Assembly (NCBI RefSeq): GCF_036688685.1
Contig: NZ_JAQQPS010000017.1
Location: 91,198 to 155,197, forward strand
Reading direction: 5' to 3'
DNA length: 64,000 nt
Source: JALYUM01 sp036688685
Lineage (GTDB): Bacteria > Pseudomonadota > Gammaproteobacteria > Burkholderiales > Burkholderiaceae_D
Below the pieces are notes generated by a model. The model did not search any database. It was given only the letters and a program-made list of their open reading frames with translations, and was not told the origin of the DNA. How positions within the stretch are numbered: position 1 is the first letter of the stretch; every line of letters starts with the position of its first letter. The translations under genes and the position numbers were made by a program. Shown here piece by piece: positions 17,136-26,135 of the stretch.

Positions 17136-19649
17136 ATGTTGAAACCTTCCATTGCGGCTGCTGTCGCCAGCCTGTGTGCGCTGTCCGGCTGCGCCACAAC
17201 GCCCGCCAGAGCGCCCGCCACCGAGGTGCGCGACTTTGCCGTCGCCGGCGCCGCCAATGTGCAGGTACGCTTCGCCCGCGACGGCGCCAGCGGCTACATC
17301 CAGAGCAGCACCATGCCCACGCGCGAGCAGGCGCCAGCGACGATTCGCTACGCCGAGGTGCCCGGCCAGCCGTTCATCCGTACCGGCAGCGTTGCCTTTG
17401 ATGCCCTGTTTGCGCACGCGATTTCCGAGATGAAGGAACTGTCCGTGGACGCGATCCGCGACGGCGCGTACAACGACGACCAGCCGATTGCCTGCCACTG
17501 CTTCGAGACCGGCGAAAAATGGCATTACGTCTGGACCCGCGATTTGGCATACGGCGCCAACCTCGGCCTGGCCATGCTCGACCCGCGTCGGGTGCGCGAT
17601 TCGCTCACCTTCAAATTGTCCGGCTACCGGCCCGGCAGCAGCAAGCCGCGCGAGGCGGCTGGCACGGCCGACGGCCTGCAAATCATCCAGGACACCGGCA
17701 GCGGCGGCAGCTGGCCAGTCAGCACCGACCGTGTCACGTGGGCGTTTGGCGCGGAGCAGGCGCTCACTGCACTGTCCGGCCCCGAACGCGCGGCGTTTGG
17801 CGTGACCGCCCTGAAAGCCCTCTCGAACACGATCGAGAACGACCGCATTGCGGCCTTCGACCCGCGCGACGGCCTGTACACGGGCGAACAATCGTTCCTC
17901 GACTGGCGCGAACAAAGCTACGGCCGCGACATCGAAACGGACCTGGCGCGCATGGCGACCGCCAAAGCATTGTCGACCAATGTGGCCCATTACAAGGCCC
18001 TGACGCTGGCGGCAAACCTGGCCGCCGACCAGAGCGACAGCGCGCGCGCGCAGCGCTACGCCGCATGGGCGGCGCAACTGAAAACTGCGATCAACGCGCG
18101 CTTCTGGCTGGAAGACGCCGGCATGTACGCCAGCCTCACGGCGGCCCATTCCGACGGCGCGCCGCTGCACAAATATGACTGGCTCGGCCTGTCGCTGGCA
18201 ATTGTCACCGGCATTGCCGACGAAACGCGGCGCGAGCGCATCCTGGCCAGCTATCCGCACGGCCCGGTGGGTGCCCCGGTCATCTTCCCGCAGCAGCAGG
18301 GCGTGCCGGTGTATCACAACCGCGCCATCTGGCCGTTCGTGACTGCGTATGGCCTCGATGCCGCGATTGCCGGCGCCAATGTCAGCGTGGCCGACGCGGC
18401 GTATGCCTCGCTGCAGCGCGGCGCATCGGTGCATTTGTCGAACATGGAAAACATGGAGTGGTTGTCGGGTCAGCAAATCGTCACCGATGCCGGTCACCCC
18501 GAGCTGGGCGGACCGGTGGTCAACTCGCGCCGCCAGCTATGGTCGGTCGGCGCCTACGTCGGGATGGTGGTGCGGAATGTCTTCGGCGTGCGTTACGCCG
18601 ACGACGGCGTGCACGTGGCGCCGTTCATCACCGCCAGACTGCGGCGCGACAGTTTCAAGGATAGCAATCGGATCGTCCTGGACGATCTGTCCGTGCGCGG
18701 CAAAAAGCTGGCTGTGCGCGTGGCCTTGCCGCCTGTATCGAGCAGCGAGGGTCACTATGCGGTCGATGCGGTCACCCTCAACGGCAAACCGGTGGCCGGT
18801 GGTTTGATTGCATGGGATACGCTCGAGGAAGACAACCTGATCGAGGTGACGCTGGGTGCGCTGCAGGCCGGTCGCCAGGCCATTCGCAGCGTGGCGGGCG
18901 ACCCGGCTGCGTTGAGCGGCGCGCTGTTCGCGCCGCGCGAAGCGGCCATCTCGCACGTCGTGGCCGCAGTCACGGGTATTGATGTCGGCATCGCCGACGC
19001 ACAGCAGGCCGGGCCTGTGGTATATCGTTTATACCGTAATGGGGTATTGGTCGCCGACCAGCTCAAGCAGCCGGCCTGGCGCGATATTGCTCCGCTGGCG
19101 CAGGCCAACTGCTACGCGGTCGAGGTGGTCGATGCGGCATCTGGCAATGTCTCGCATCACAGCGGCGCCGTGTGCGCCGAGGCGGGTATCCTGATTGGCG
19201 TCGACGACGCGCGCGTGCGCAGCAGCGTGGCGCGCAGCGGCGCGCGCATCGCCGGCTGGGGCGCGCCGCAGGACCGCTTCAGCGTCGACCAGGTGCAGCT
19301 CGGCGCGGGCCGCTTCAGCTTCCAGGTGCGCTACACGAATCACGGGAACGCCATCAACACCGGCATCAGCAATGGCGTCAAGGTGCTGTCGGTGGTCGAT
19401 GCTGCCGGCCACACCGTGGCACGGCGCGTGATCCAGATGCCGCATTTGCCACCCGAATCAGCGCCGATGTACTCGACACCGGCCGATATCCTGCTCAAGG
19501 CCGGGACCTACGCGGTGCGCCTGGACGACTTTTATAATATGAGTTATCTGGAAGCGAACGCCGTGTATGCGAACGGTGGCGGCAAGGGCGGGGCCTTGAA
19601 CAAGGTGGATATTTTTGGCGTGCGGGTATTGCCGCTGGCAGGCCAATAA
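17136..19649 (+). CDS. Lipoprotein, six-hairpin (alpha/alpha)6 glycosidase-like enzyme
   Basis: The 837-residue product starts with a lipoprotein signal MLKPSIAAAVASLCALSGCA; the lipobox Cys is residue 19. The body (about 90-520) resembles (alpha/alpha)6-barrel glycosidases (MGH1/GH63/glycogen-debranching-like): KWHYVWTRDLAYGANLGLAM, GGSWPVSTDRVTWAFG, DPRDGLYTGEQSFLDWREQS, KYDWLGLSLAI and the NRAIWPFVTAYGLDAA segment carry many acidic and aromatic residues usual in such active sites. The C-terminal 300 residues are beta-rich. It is likely attached to the outer or inner membrane and acts on a carbohydrate; the substrate is unknown. The start is the ATG at 17136; an upstream in-frame TTG would spoil the signal peptide. 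A bidirectional terminator follows directly. Confidence 0.75.
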   Translation: MLKPSIAAAVASLCALSGCATTPARAPATEVRDFAVAGAANVQVRFARDGASGYIQSSTMPTREQAPATIRYAEVPGQPFIRTGSVAFDALFAHAISEMKELSVDAIRDGAYNDDQPIACHCFETGEKWHYVWTRDLAYGANLGLAMLDPRRVRDSLTFKLSGYRPGSSKPREAAGTADGLQIIQDTGSGGSWPVSTDRVTWAFGAEQALTALSGPERAAFGVTALKALSNTIENDRIAAFDPRDGLYTGEQSFLDWREQSYGRDIETDLARMATAKALSTNVAHYKALTLAANLAADQSDSARAQRYAAWAAQLKTAINARFWLEDAGMYASLTAAHSDGAPLHKYDWLGLSLAIVTGIADETRRERILASYPHGPVGAPVIFPQQQGVPVYHNRAIWPFVTAYGLDAAIAGANVSVADAAYASLQRGASVHLSNMENMEWLSGQQIVTDAGHPELGGPVVNSRRQLWSVGAYVGMVVRNVFGVRYADDGVHVAPFITARLRRDSFKDSNRIVLDDLSVRGKKLAVRVALPPVSSSEGHYAVDAVTLNGKPVAGGLIAWDTLEEDNLIEVTLGALQAGRQAIRSVAGDPAALSGALFAPREAAISHVVAAVTGIDVGIADAQQAGPVVYRLYRNGVLVADQLKQPAWRDIAPLAQANCYAVEVVDAASGNVSHHSGAVCAEAGILIGVDDARVRSSVARSGARIAGWGAPQDRFSVDQVQLGAGRFSFQVRYTNHGNAINTGISNGVKVLSVVDAAGHTVARRVIQMPHLPPESAPMYSTPADILLKAGTYAVRLDDFYNMSYLEANAVYANGGGKGGALNKVDIFGVRVLPLAGQ

Positions 19650-19682
19650 AAAAGCGCGGCATTTGCATGCCGCGCTTTTGTT
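19650..19682. terminator. Bidirectional intrinsic terminator
   Basis: AAAAGCGCGGCAT (19650-19662) and ATGCCGCGCTTTT (19667-19679) form a perfect 13-bp stem with a TTGC loop. A T-run follows on the plus strand and the A-run on the left gives a T-run on the minus strand, so it can end both the glycosidase gene and the convergent YXWGXW gene. Confidence 0.92.
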
Positions 19683-19695
19683 TTACCCTGCCGGA

Positions 19696-20127
19696 TTAAT
19701 TACGGCGCGGGTTGTTCGGGTGATCGTCGGCCCGGTTCGGTACGCCGTCGCCGTCACGGTCGCCACGGCGTGGGCCGTCGGCGCGGTCGCCATGGCGCCA
19801 GCCGCCGCGGTCCAGTTCCCAGCCGTCTTTGCCTTGCGACCAGACTGGACGGGCATAAGCGTAGCCAGGACGGGTGCGTTCCCAATGGCCCTTGGTCCAG
19901 ACATATTTGCGGCCATTCCAGTTCCAGTAACCCGGCGCCCATTCGTAACCGCGGCGTGCGCCCGGCATGGCTTCGCGGCGTGGTGCTGGTGGCTGGGTGC
20001 GGACGATGATCACGTCGCCGGCGCCTGCGCCGACATACCCGGCGCCAGCGGCCGATGCGGTGGCGGGAATGAATGCTGCGCTACTGATGGCAATGGCTGC
20101 TGCTGCTGCTGTAAGAATGCGTTTCAT
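19696..20127 (-). CDS. YXWGXW-type exported protein with a calcium-binding-like tail
   Basis: The 143-residue product has a signal peptide (MKRILTAAAAAIAISSAAFI, cleaved after ASA) and repeats of the YEWAPGYWNWNGRKYVWTKG type, typical of the YXWGXW/BcpO-related small periplasmic proteins of proteobacteria, whose function is unknown. The end, DRDGDGVPNRADDHPNNP, is a thrombospondin type-3-like Asp-rich repeat that in other proteins binds calcium. The ATG at 20127 is chosen because AGGAG lies five bases before it; the GTG one codon upstream is too close to it. It converges on the lipoprotein gene through a shared terminator. Confidence 0.85.
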   Translation of the reverse strand: MKRILTAAAAAIAISSAAFIPATASAAGAGYVGAGAGDVIIVRTQPPAPRREAMPGARRGYEWAPGYWNWNGRKYVWTKGHWERTRPGYAYARPVWSQGKDGWELDRGGWRHGDRADGPRRGDRDGDGVPNRADDHPNNPRRN

Positions 20128-20217
20128 CACGTCTCCTTGATTGGTTAAGTGACTTCACTATAGCGCTTGCATTCTATTTATGGCGCACAGGAATCATTCG
20201 CTTACATCCGATACAAC

Positions 20218-22563
20218 TTAACCCGGAAATGTTTCTGGCATGCCCGTCACTTGCAGCGGCCCGGTGGCGCACAGGCGTGCCACCATCTGCTCGAGCGGCA
20301 TCGGGCGCGCAAACAGGTAACCCTGCATGCGCGGGGCGCCGTTGGCCGCGAGGAAGTCGGCCTGCTCGCGCGTCTCGACGCCTTCGGCCACGACCGACAA
20401 GCCAAGGTGGCTGGCCATGGCCAGGATCGATTGCACGATGGCCGTGCCGTTGGCGTCGCAGGGCGTATCGCGAATAAAACTCTTGTCGATTTTGAGTTCG
20501 TACAGCGGCATGCGCTTCAGGTACGACAGGCTCGAATAGCCGGTGCCGAAATCGTCGATCGACAGGCGAATGCCCAGCGCCGCCAGTTCGTGCATGCGGC
20601 CGATGGTGTCGTCCAGGTTCTCGATCAGCAGCCCTTCGGTCACTTCGAAAATCAGTTCCGAGGCAGGCGCGCCGGTTTCGCCCAGGATCGTGCGGACCTG
20701 GGCAACGAAATCGGTCTGGCGAAATTGCGACGGGCTGACATTCACCGACAGCGGCATCGCAAAGCCGGCCTGGCGCAGTTCCAGGAAACCCAGGCAGGCC
20801 TGGCGCAGCGCCCACTGGCCCAGCGAGACGATCAGGCCGCATTCTTCGGCCACGGGAATGAACACATCGGGTGGCACGAAGGTGCCGTTCGGGCGCTGCC
20901 AGCGCATCAGCAGTTCGGCGCCGACGGGCAGGCCGCGCGCGTCCACCTGCAACTGCCAGTGCATCGACAGTTCGCCGTTGTCGAGCGCCGCGGCCAGGTC
21001 GCGTTCGAGCGTCAGGCGGCGCTCGACTTCGGCCTGCATGGTCGCTTCGAAGAACGACACGCGATTGCGCCCATCGGCCTTGGCGCGGTACATGGCGGTA
21101 TCGGCTTCGCGCAGCAGGTCGTGGGCAGACTGGTTCGGATGCGACAGCAAGGTCACGCCGATCGAGGCGGAGGTATCGTAGAACTGGTTGTCGACTTCAA
21201 CGCTTTCGGTAATCGCGCGGCGGATTTTTTCGGCCACCAGCAGGGCCGAGTGCGTGGCCAGACGCGCATCGTCGCCGAGGTGCGCCAGCAGCACCACGAA
21301 CTCGTCGCCGCCGACCCGCGCTACGGTGTCACCCTTGCGCACCAGTGCCGCCAGGCGGCCCGCGATATTGCGCAGCAGTGCGTCGCCGACGCCATGGCCG
21401 CGCGCATCGTTGATGTATTTGAAGTGATCCAGGTCGATGAACAGCAGTGCGCCGTGGCCAGCCTGTTCGCGTGCGTGCGCCAGCAGGCGCTCGATGCGCT
21501 CCATCAGCAGGCGCCGGTTCGGCAGGCCAGTGAGGACGTCGAAGAACGCCAGGCGATGGATGTGTTTTTCCGACTTCTTGCGCTCGGTGATGTCGCGCCC
21601 GACCATGACCCAGTGCGTGTTGGTGCCATGTTCATCGTTGAACGGCACCATTTCCATTTCGATCCAGTACGGATCGTGGTCCTTGGTGTAGTAGAGCAGT
21701 TCGGCGCTGACCGCTTCCATACGCGCCACCGCCTCGCCGATGCGGGCCACTTCTGCCACGTCGGTATCGGCGCCCAGCATCAGGTGCCAGCCGCGGCCGA
21801 TCACCTCCGGCCGCTGGTAGCCGGTACGGCGCTCGAATGCTTCATTGACAAAAATGATCTGCTGGTTCGCCAGGTCGCCCGGCATCACCTTGGAGATGAT
21901 CACCATATCGTTCAGGCGCGCCACTGCGGCGGCAGTCAGGCGCAGTTCGGCATTGACCGCATGCAGGGCATCCTGGCCTTCCTGCAGCGAGGTGGCGACG
22001 GCGCGCAAATCCTCCAGCGACTTGGCCAGCCGCTGCAGCATGATGGCGCTCGACATGGTGATGACGGCGCCGATGAACAGGTAATTCAGGGAAATCGTGA
22101 GGGACGGCAGCAGGGCATGGTCGGGCAGGCGCGCGTAGCCGCTGATGGCCAGGATAAATACCAGGATCGTCGTGCCTGCCAGCGCGATGATGGCGGGCCC
22201 GGTACCCAGCAGGACAGCGGCCAGCAGCGGCGCGGCAACCAGGTAGATCTGGCTGACCGGGCCGGCGTACATCATCATCCCCGTGCCCACCAGCACCGGG
22301 ATGGCGAGGAAATTGAGGACCCGGGTCCGGTAAGCGGCATGTTTGAAATACCACAGGCCGACCAGCCAGCACAGCGCTGCCGCATCGACGAAGAACATCG
22401 GCCAGCGGCCTTCGTTGGCCAGCATCGCCATGCTTGGAATCGCGGTGACGAAGGCCATCGCCACGATGAAGGACACCAGCGAAGAGAAAATCTGCGTGCG
22501 CCAATGCGCGATATTGTCGAGTGGTGCCAAGTTGAACTTTCGGGTACCCCGCAACGCCGGCAC
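20218..22563 (-). CDS. Membrane-bound PAS-GGDEF-EAL protein (c-di-GMP turnover)
   Basis: The 781-residue protein has an N-terminal membrane region with about six helices (about 30-190), a short coiled coil, a PAS/PAC domain (about 215-345), a GGDEF domain with intact VGGDEFVVLL (about 413-420) and an EAL domain (about 530-770). The EAL signature reads AELLMRW, and SVNVSPSQF, FEVTEGLLIE, IDDFGTGYSSL, LKIDKSFI, VVAEGVET and MQGYLFARPM keep the usual metal and catalytic residues, so both cyclase and phosphodiesterase activity are possible. The signal sensed by the membrane/PAS part is unknown. It is 229 bases downstream of the hybrid-kinase gene on the same strand, possibly a separate unit. Confidence 0.94.
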   Translation of the reverse strand: MPALRGTRKFNLAPLDNIAHWRTQIFSSLVSFIVAMAFVTAIPSMAMLANEGRWPMFFVDAAALCWLVGLWYFKHAAYRTRVLNFLAIPVLVGTGMMMYAGPVSQIYLVAAPLLAAVLLGTGPAIIALAGTTILVFILAISGYARLPDHALLPSLTISLNYLFIGAVITMSSAIMLQRLAKSLEDLRAVATSLQEGQDALHAVNAELRLTAAAVARLNDMVIISKVMPGDLANQQIIFVNEAFERRTGYQRPEVIGRGWHLMLGADTDVAEVARIGEAVARMEAVSAELLYYTKDHDPYWIEMEMVPFNDEHGTNTHWVMVGRDITERKKSEKHIHRLAFFDVLTGLPNRRLLMERIERLLAHAREQAGHGALLFIDLDHFKYINDARGHGVGDALLRNIAGRLAALVRKGDTVARVGGDEFVVLLAHLGDDARLATHSALLVAEKIRRAITESVEVDNQFYDTSASIGVTLLSHPNQSAHDLLREADTAMYRAKADGRNRVSFFEATMQAEVERRLTLERDLAAALDNGELSMHWQLQVDARGLPVGAELLMRWQRPNGTFVPPDVFIPVAEECGLIVSLGQWALRQACLGFLELRQAGFAMPLSVNVSPSQFRQTDFVAQVRTILGETGAPASELIFEVTEGLLIENLDDTIGRMHELAALGIRLSIDDFGTGYSSLSYLKRMPLYELKIDKSFIRDTPCDANGTAIVQSILAMASHLGLSVVAEGVETREQADFLAANGAPRMQGYLFARPMPLEQMVARLCATGPLQVTGMPETFPG

Positions 22564-22792
22564 GATGGCCCAGGGTGGGTTCTTTTTGTTCGGGAATCGT
22601 ATTGCAATACAGAATCATATCCCGCGAGCATGAAATCGTCATTTTTTAAGGCAAATACTGTCGCCTTGAAGTAACAAAGAATCGTGCGTTGTGAGAATTG
22701 CGTGAGATTGGTCCGGGACTTGAATTGTGCACATAAAAAGGCGTGGCACAGGTGACTTTTTGTGACTGTTTCAGCGTTTCAAAAACGTGCTT

Positions 22793-24361
22793 TTACGGCA
22801 AGGCAGCGATTGCTTCCTGCAATTTTCCGAAGTCGATCGGCTTGGTCATGTGCAGGTCGAAGCCGGCGAGCCTGGCCCGCTCGCGGTCGGCGTCCTGGCC
22901 CCAGCCGGTGGCGGCCACCAGGAACACGGTCGCGCCTTCTTCGCGCTGGCGCAACTTGCGCGCCACTTCATACCCGTTCTGATCGGGCAGGCCGATATCG
23001 AGGATCACGATATGCGGGCGGTATGCCGCAGCAAGGGACAGCGCATCGGCGCCATTGTGCGCGCACGCCGTGTGGTGGCCGACCGTCTCGAGCAGCATCG
23101 TCATGGTTTCGGTGACGTCGACGTTGTCGTCGACCACCAGAATCCGGCGCTGCGCCGCCGCGACGGCCAGCGCCGTGGCCGGCGCCAGTACAAGCGCTGC
23201 GCTGGCGTGGGCCGGCAGGCGCACCTCGAACCGGCTGCCCAGGCCGACCCCGTCGCTGGCGGCACTGATGCTGCCGCCATGCAGCTCAACCAGGCCACGC
23301 ACCAGCGCCAGGCCAATGCCCAGGCCGCCCTGGGAACGTTCCAGCGCCGGGGTCAGCTGGGAGAACATGTGGAATATGGTCGACAGCGATTGCTGCGGCA
23401 TCCCGATGCCGGTGTCGCGCACGGTGATCACGGCCTGGCCATCGTCGAAGCTGGCCGTCAGCCAGATATCGCCGCCGGGCGGTGTGTATTTTACGGCGTT
23501 ATTGAGCAGGTTCAGGATCACCTGCATCAGGCGGGTCGGGTCGGCGTCGAGCGTGACGCCTGGGTCGGGCAGCACCAGGTGCAGCCGGTGCCCGGCTTTT
23601 GCTGCCAGAGGACGGGTGTCGTCGGCGGCGGCCTGCATGGTCTCGGCCAGCAGCACGCGTGCCTTGCGCAGCGCCACCTGGCCCAGCGTGATGCGCGAAA
23701 TGTCGAGCAGGTCGTCGACCAGGTGGCGCAGGTGGCCCACCTGGCGTTCCAGCACCGCCAGCGGCCGGGTGGCCTGTTCGTTGGCGGGCAGCTGCAGTTT
23801 CAGCAATTCGATGACGTTGCGAATCGGCGCCAGCGGGTTGCGCAGCTCATGGGCGAGGGTGGCCAGGAACTCGTCCTTGCGGCGGTCCGCCTGTGACAGC
23901 GCGGCGTTCAGTTCCAGCAATTTCGACTCGGCGTCGCGGCGCGCTTCGAGCGCGGCCTCGGCGGTTTTGCGTGCTTGCACCAGTTCGCGTTCGTACGAGC
24001 GCCGTTCCTTGGTAATGAAGAACGCCACTTCGTCGTGGCAATGGCCGTCGATGTGCTGGCGCACGATATTCATCAGCATCGGGATGCGGGTGCCGTCCCG
24101 GTGCGGCACGTCGACCTGGATCTCGGCCACGGAACCTTGCACTTGCAGCATCGGCAGGCAGTGGGTCTGGTAAAACACGCGCGCGCCGACGGTGAACAGT
24201 TCCGGCAGATATTTCTTGCCAAGCAAATCTTCAGGGGGCATGCCGAGCCAGCCGCACATGGTGGCGTTGATGCGCACGATCAGGCCATCCGGCCCGGCCG
24301 CGAGCAGGCCGCACGGGGCGCGCTCGACCACTTCGGTGGCGGAGATGAGCGGGACGGTCAT
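22793..24361 (-). CDS. PAS-domain hybrid histidine kinase with C-terminal receiver
   Basis: The 522-residue protein lacks membrane segments. Order: PAS (about 8-120), coiled coil (about 120-155), HisKA with AHELRNPLAPIRN (His near 170), HATPase_c with NLLNNAVKYT (N box), DTGIGMP and GGLGIGLALVR (G boxes), and a receiver domain (about 405-520) with ILDIGLPDQNG (phospho-acceptor Asp near 456) and the TKP Lys near the end. There is no output domain or phosphotransfer domain, so the partner response regulator is elsewhere. It starts 16 bases after the RsbQ-type hydrolase gene, so they form an operon. In Bacillus, RsbQ is needed for the PAS domain of RsbP; the same logic may apply here with a kinase as target. 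Confidence 0.93.
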   Translation of the reverse strand: MTVPLISATEVVERAPCGLLAAGPDGLIVRINATMCGWLGMPPEDLLGKKYLPELFTVGARVFYQTHCLPMLQVQGSVAEIQVDVPHRDGTRIPMLMNIVRQHIDGHCHDEVAFFITKERRSYERELVQARKTAEAALEARRDAESKLLELNAALSQADRRKDEFLATLAHELRNPLAPIRNVIELLKLQLPANEQATRPLAVLERQVGHLRHLVDDLLDISRITLGQVALRKARVLLAETMQAAADDTRPLAAKAGHRLHLVLPDPGVTLDADPTRLMQVILNLLNNAVKYTPPGGDIWLTASFDDGQAVITVRDTGIGMPQQSLSTIFHMFSQLTPALERSQGGLGIGLALVRGLVELHGGSISAASDGVGLGSRFEVRLPAHASAALVLAPATALAVAAAQRRILVVDDNVDVTETMTMLLETVGHHTACAHNGADALSLAAAYRPHIVILDIGLPDQNGYEVARKLRQREEGATVFLVAATGWGQDADRERARLAGFDLHMTKPIDFGKLQEAIAALP

Positions 24362-24377
24362 GCGTGCGCGCGCCCTT

Positions 24378-25181
24378 TCACAGCGCGCGCTGGTGCAGGA
24401 AGGCCGACATGGCCGCAGCGCTGTCGAGCGGGGCGCTCATGTGCGGGTAATGGCCGATATTTTCGATCACGGCCAGCGTGCTGTTGGCGATGTGCTGGTG
24501 CAGGTAGGTGCCTACGCCCAGCGGCACCACCGGATCCTGGGTCGATTGCAGGATCAGGGTCGGGGTGGACGAGCGCGGCAGGTCGGCGCGATGGTCCGAC
24601 AGGAACGTCACTTCAGCGAAATGGCGGGCAATGGCCGGGTCGCTGTTGGAAAACGACATAGTCAATTCACTGCCAAGCGCGGGACCGTTGTCGGTACCCA
24701 TCAGCGTCGGCGCCATGCTGCTCGACCAGCCCAGGTAATTGCCGGCCATGGCGTCGAGCAGTTCGTCGATATCGGCGCGTGCGAAACCACCGGCGTAGTC
24801 GCCGTCGTTGATGTAGCAAGGGGAGGGGCCGACCATGACCTGGGCCATGAAGCGTTGCGGTGCGCGGATGGTGGCGAGCATGCCGATCATGGCGCTGACC
24901 GAATGGCCGACGTAAATGCAGGGGCCGTCGCAAAATGCATCCATGACTTCCAGCAGGTCATCCGCATAGCCGTGCAGCGCACCGTATTTGGCGCGGCTGT
25001 ACGCGGCACCATCGGAGCCACCGCTGCCGACCAGGTCGAACGTCACCATGCGGTATCGGTCGGCGAAGAACGGCAGCATGCGCTGCCACACATTCTGGTT
25101 GCAGCCGAAGCCATGCGCCAGCACCAGCGTGGCTGGGCCAGTACCGTGCACCTGCACATTGTTGCGCTTCCTGATGCTCAT
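24378..25181 (-). CDS. rsbQ: RsbQ-type alpha/beta hydrolase
   Basis: The 267-residue protein is close in length and motifs to Bacillus RsbQ (about 269): RNNVQVHGTGPATLVLAHGF, DLVGSGGSD, MVGPSPCYIN, and a full catalytic triad: Ser94 in VGHSVSA, Asp216 in STQDP and His244 in GHYPHMS. RsbQ and the related plant KAI2/D14 receptors hydrolyse small hydrophobic ligands; in Bacillus the hydrolase activates the PAS-containing phosphatase RsbP. Here the next gene, 16 bases on, is a PAS hybrid kinase. The ATG at 25181 matches the family N-terminus; an in-frame upstream start adds 19 residues not seen in the family. Confidence 0.93.
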   Translation of the reverse strand: MSIRKRNNVQVHGTGPATLVLAHGFGCNQNVWQRMLPFFADRYRMVTFDLVGSGGSDGAAYSRAKYGALHGYADDLLEVMDAFCDGPCIYVGHSVSAMIGMLATIRAPQRFMAQVMVGPSPCYINDGDYAGGFARADIDELLDAMAGNYLGWSSSMAPTLMGTDNGPALGSELTMSFSNSDPAIARHFAEVTFLSDHRADLPRSSTPTLILQSTQDPVVPLGVGTYLHQHIANSTLAVIENIGHYPHMSAPLDSAAAMSAFLHQRAL

Positions 25182-25483
25182 GTTATTTCCACTTGGACGG
25201 TACGGGACAGCCGCGTCATTGGCCGAGCTTGCAGCCATGGTGCCGGGCGTGCCGTGTCGATGTCGGCGCCGGGTAGACCGGAACGATCATATCACGCAGA
25301 GACGACTAGTCTGTTGCTTGGCAGTACTGATTTTTTCGATTATTGCTTGCAAGGCAAGGAAGGCGCGACTTGCACCGGATCGCTTGGCGCGACAGAATCG
25401 GTGCAAGCGTGGGTGGCAGCGCCGATGGGCGCCGCGCAGGTCTGTTGCAGGAAAAGGTGGGGCCGTGCTGCAAACTTCGCGTG
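25182..25483. other. Intergenic region upstream of the rsbQ-kinase operon, with an inverted repeat
   Basis: 302 bases without a gene. CTTGCACCG (25369-25377) and CGGTGCAAG (25399-25407) form a perfect 9-bp inverted repeat around 21 bases; it could be a hairpin ending the minus-strand gene at 25484 or an operator. No T-run follows on either strand. No promoter could be called with confidence. Confidence 0.5.
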
Positions 25484-26083
25484 TTACTTTGTCGACGACT
25501 TCTTCTTTTTGGTGGCAACCGGCGCAGCCGGCAGGTGGGCCACCAGTTTGGCAATGTGTGCGGAGTCGAGATCAGCCAGGGCCAGCAGGCCGGCACGCAG
25601 TAACTGGCCTTTTTTCAGTGCGACGCCGTTGCCCTGATGCGTTTTTTTCATCGCGTCGAGCAAGCCTGCTTCGCTTTCCGGCAGCGCGAACGTGACTTTG
25701 ACGAACTTGTCCTTGACGGCTTTGGCAGCTTTGGCCGGCACGGCCGGAGCATCGACAGTTACGGACTTTGCCGGTTTTTTGGTGTCGCGCTTCGGTTTGG
25801 CGCTTGCCGCCGGCGTGGCCGCGACCTCGGCTGGCGTGTCGATGGCTGGTTCGACCGCCACGCCGTCTGCTACCGGCGCGGTGGCGTCGGCAGCGGCGCC
25901 GTCCAGCGGCGCCATGGCAGCGTGCAGCACGTCGTGTGCGGCGAGCGGTTCAGGTGCGGACACGCCGTGCGATGCCGCCAGCGGCAACTCGCCATCCAGT
26001 GCCAGCGTGGCCGATGGGACGATGCTGGCGGCAGGTTTGGCGGTCGGGCCGCGCAGGTTGCTGCGATTGGTTTTTTTGTTCAT
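25484..26083 (-). CDS. Hypothetical Ala/Pro-rich basic protein
   Basis: I do not recognise a named family. The 199 residues have a low-complexity Ala/Pro/Asp-rich first half (about 15-95), a Lys-rich linker (KPKRDTKKPAK, about 96-106) and a compact C-terminal segment (about 125-185: DKFVKVTFALPESEAGLLDA then a basic patch and LLRAGLLALADLDSAH) ending in a Lys/Ser tail. No signal peptide or membrane helix; the composition suggests a nucleic-acid-associated or regulatory protein, but that is inference. It is the last gene of a minus-strand run with DUF3562, SixA-like and CYTH-CHAD genes. Confidence 0.65.
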   Translation of the reverse strand: MNKKTNRSNLRGPTAKPAASIVPSATLALDGELPLAASHGVSAPEPLAAHDVLHAAMAPLDGAAADATAPVADGVAVEPAIDTPAEVAATPAASAKPKRDTKKPAKSVTVDAPAVPAKAAKAVKDKFVKVTFALPESEAGLLDAMKKTHQGNGVALKKGQLLRAGLLALADLDSAHIAKLVAHLPAAPVATKKKKSSTK

Positions 26084-26135
26084 CTGTTCAGGCTTTCAGT
26101 AGGGAAGCGAATGCTGAGTGCAAAAAGGCACGGTG

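Noticed and set aside
20167..22674. Very long antisense open frame opposite the first GGDEF/EAL gene (similar ones at 1022-3928, 31073-33904, 34053-36197 and 44548-47046)
   Set aside because: These mirror high-GC coding genes, have His/Arg/Ala-biased composition and no domains or ribosome sites, while the opposite strand encodes well-known proteins.
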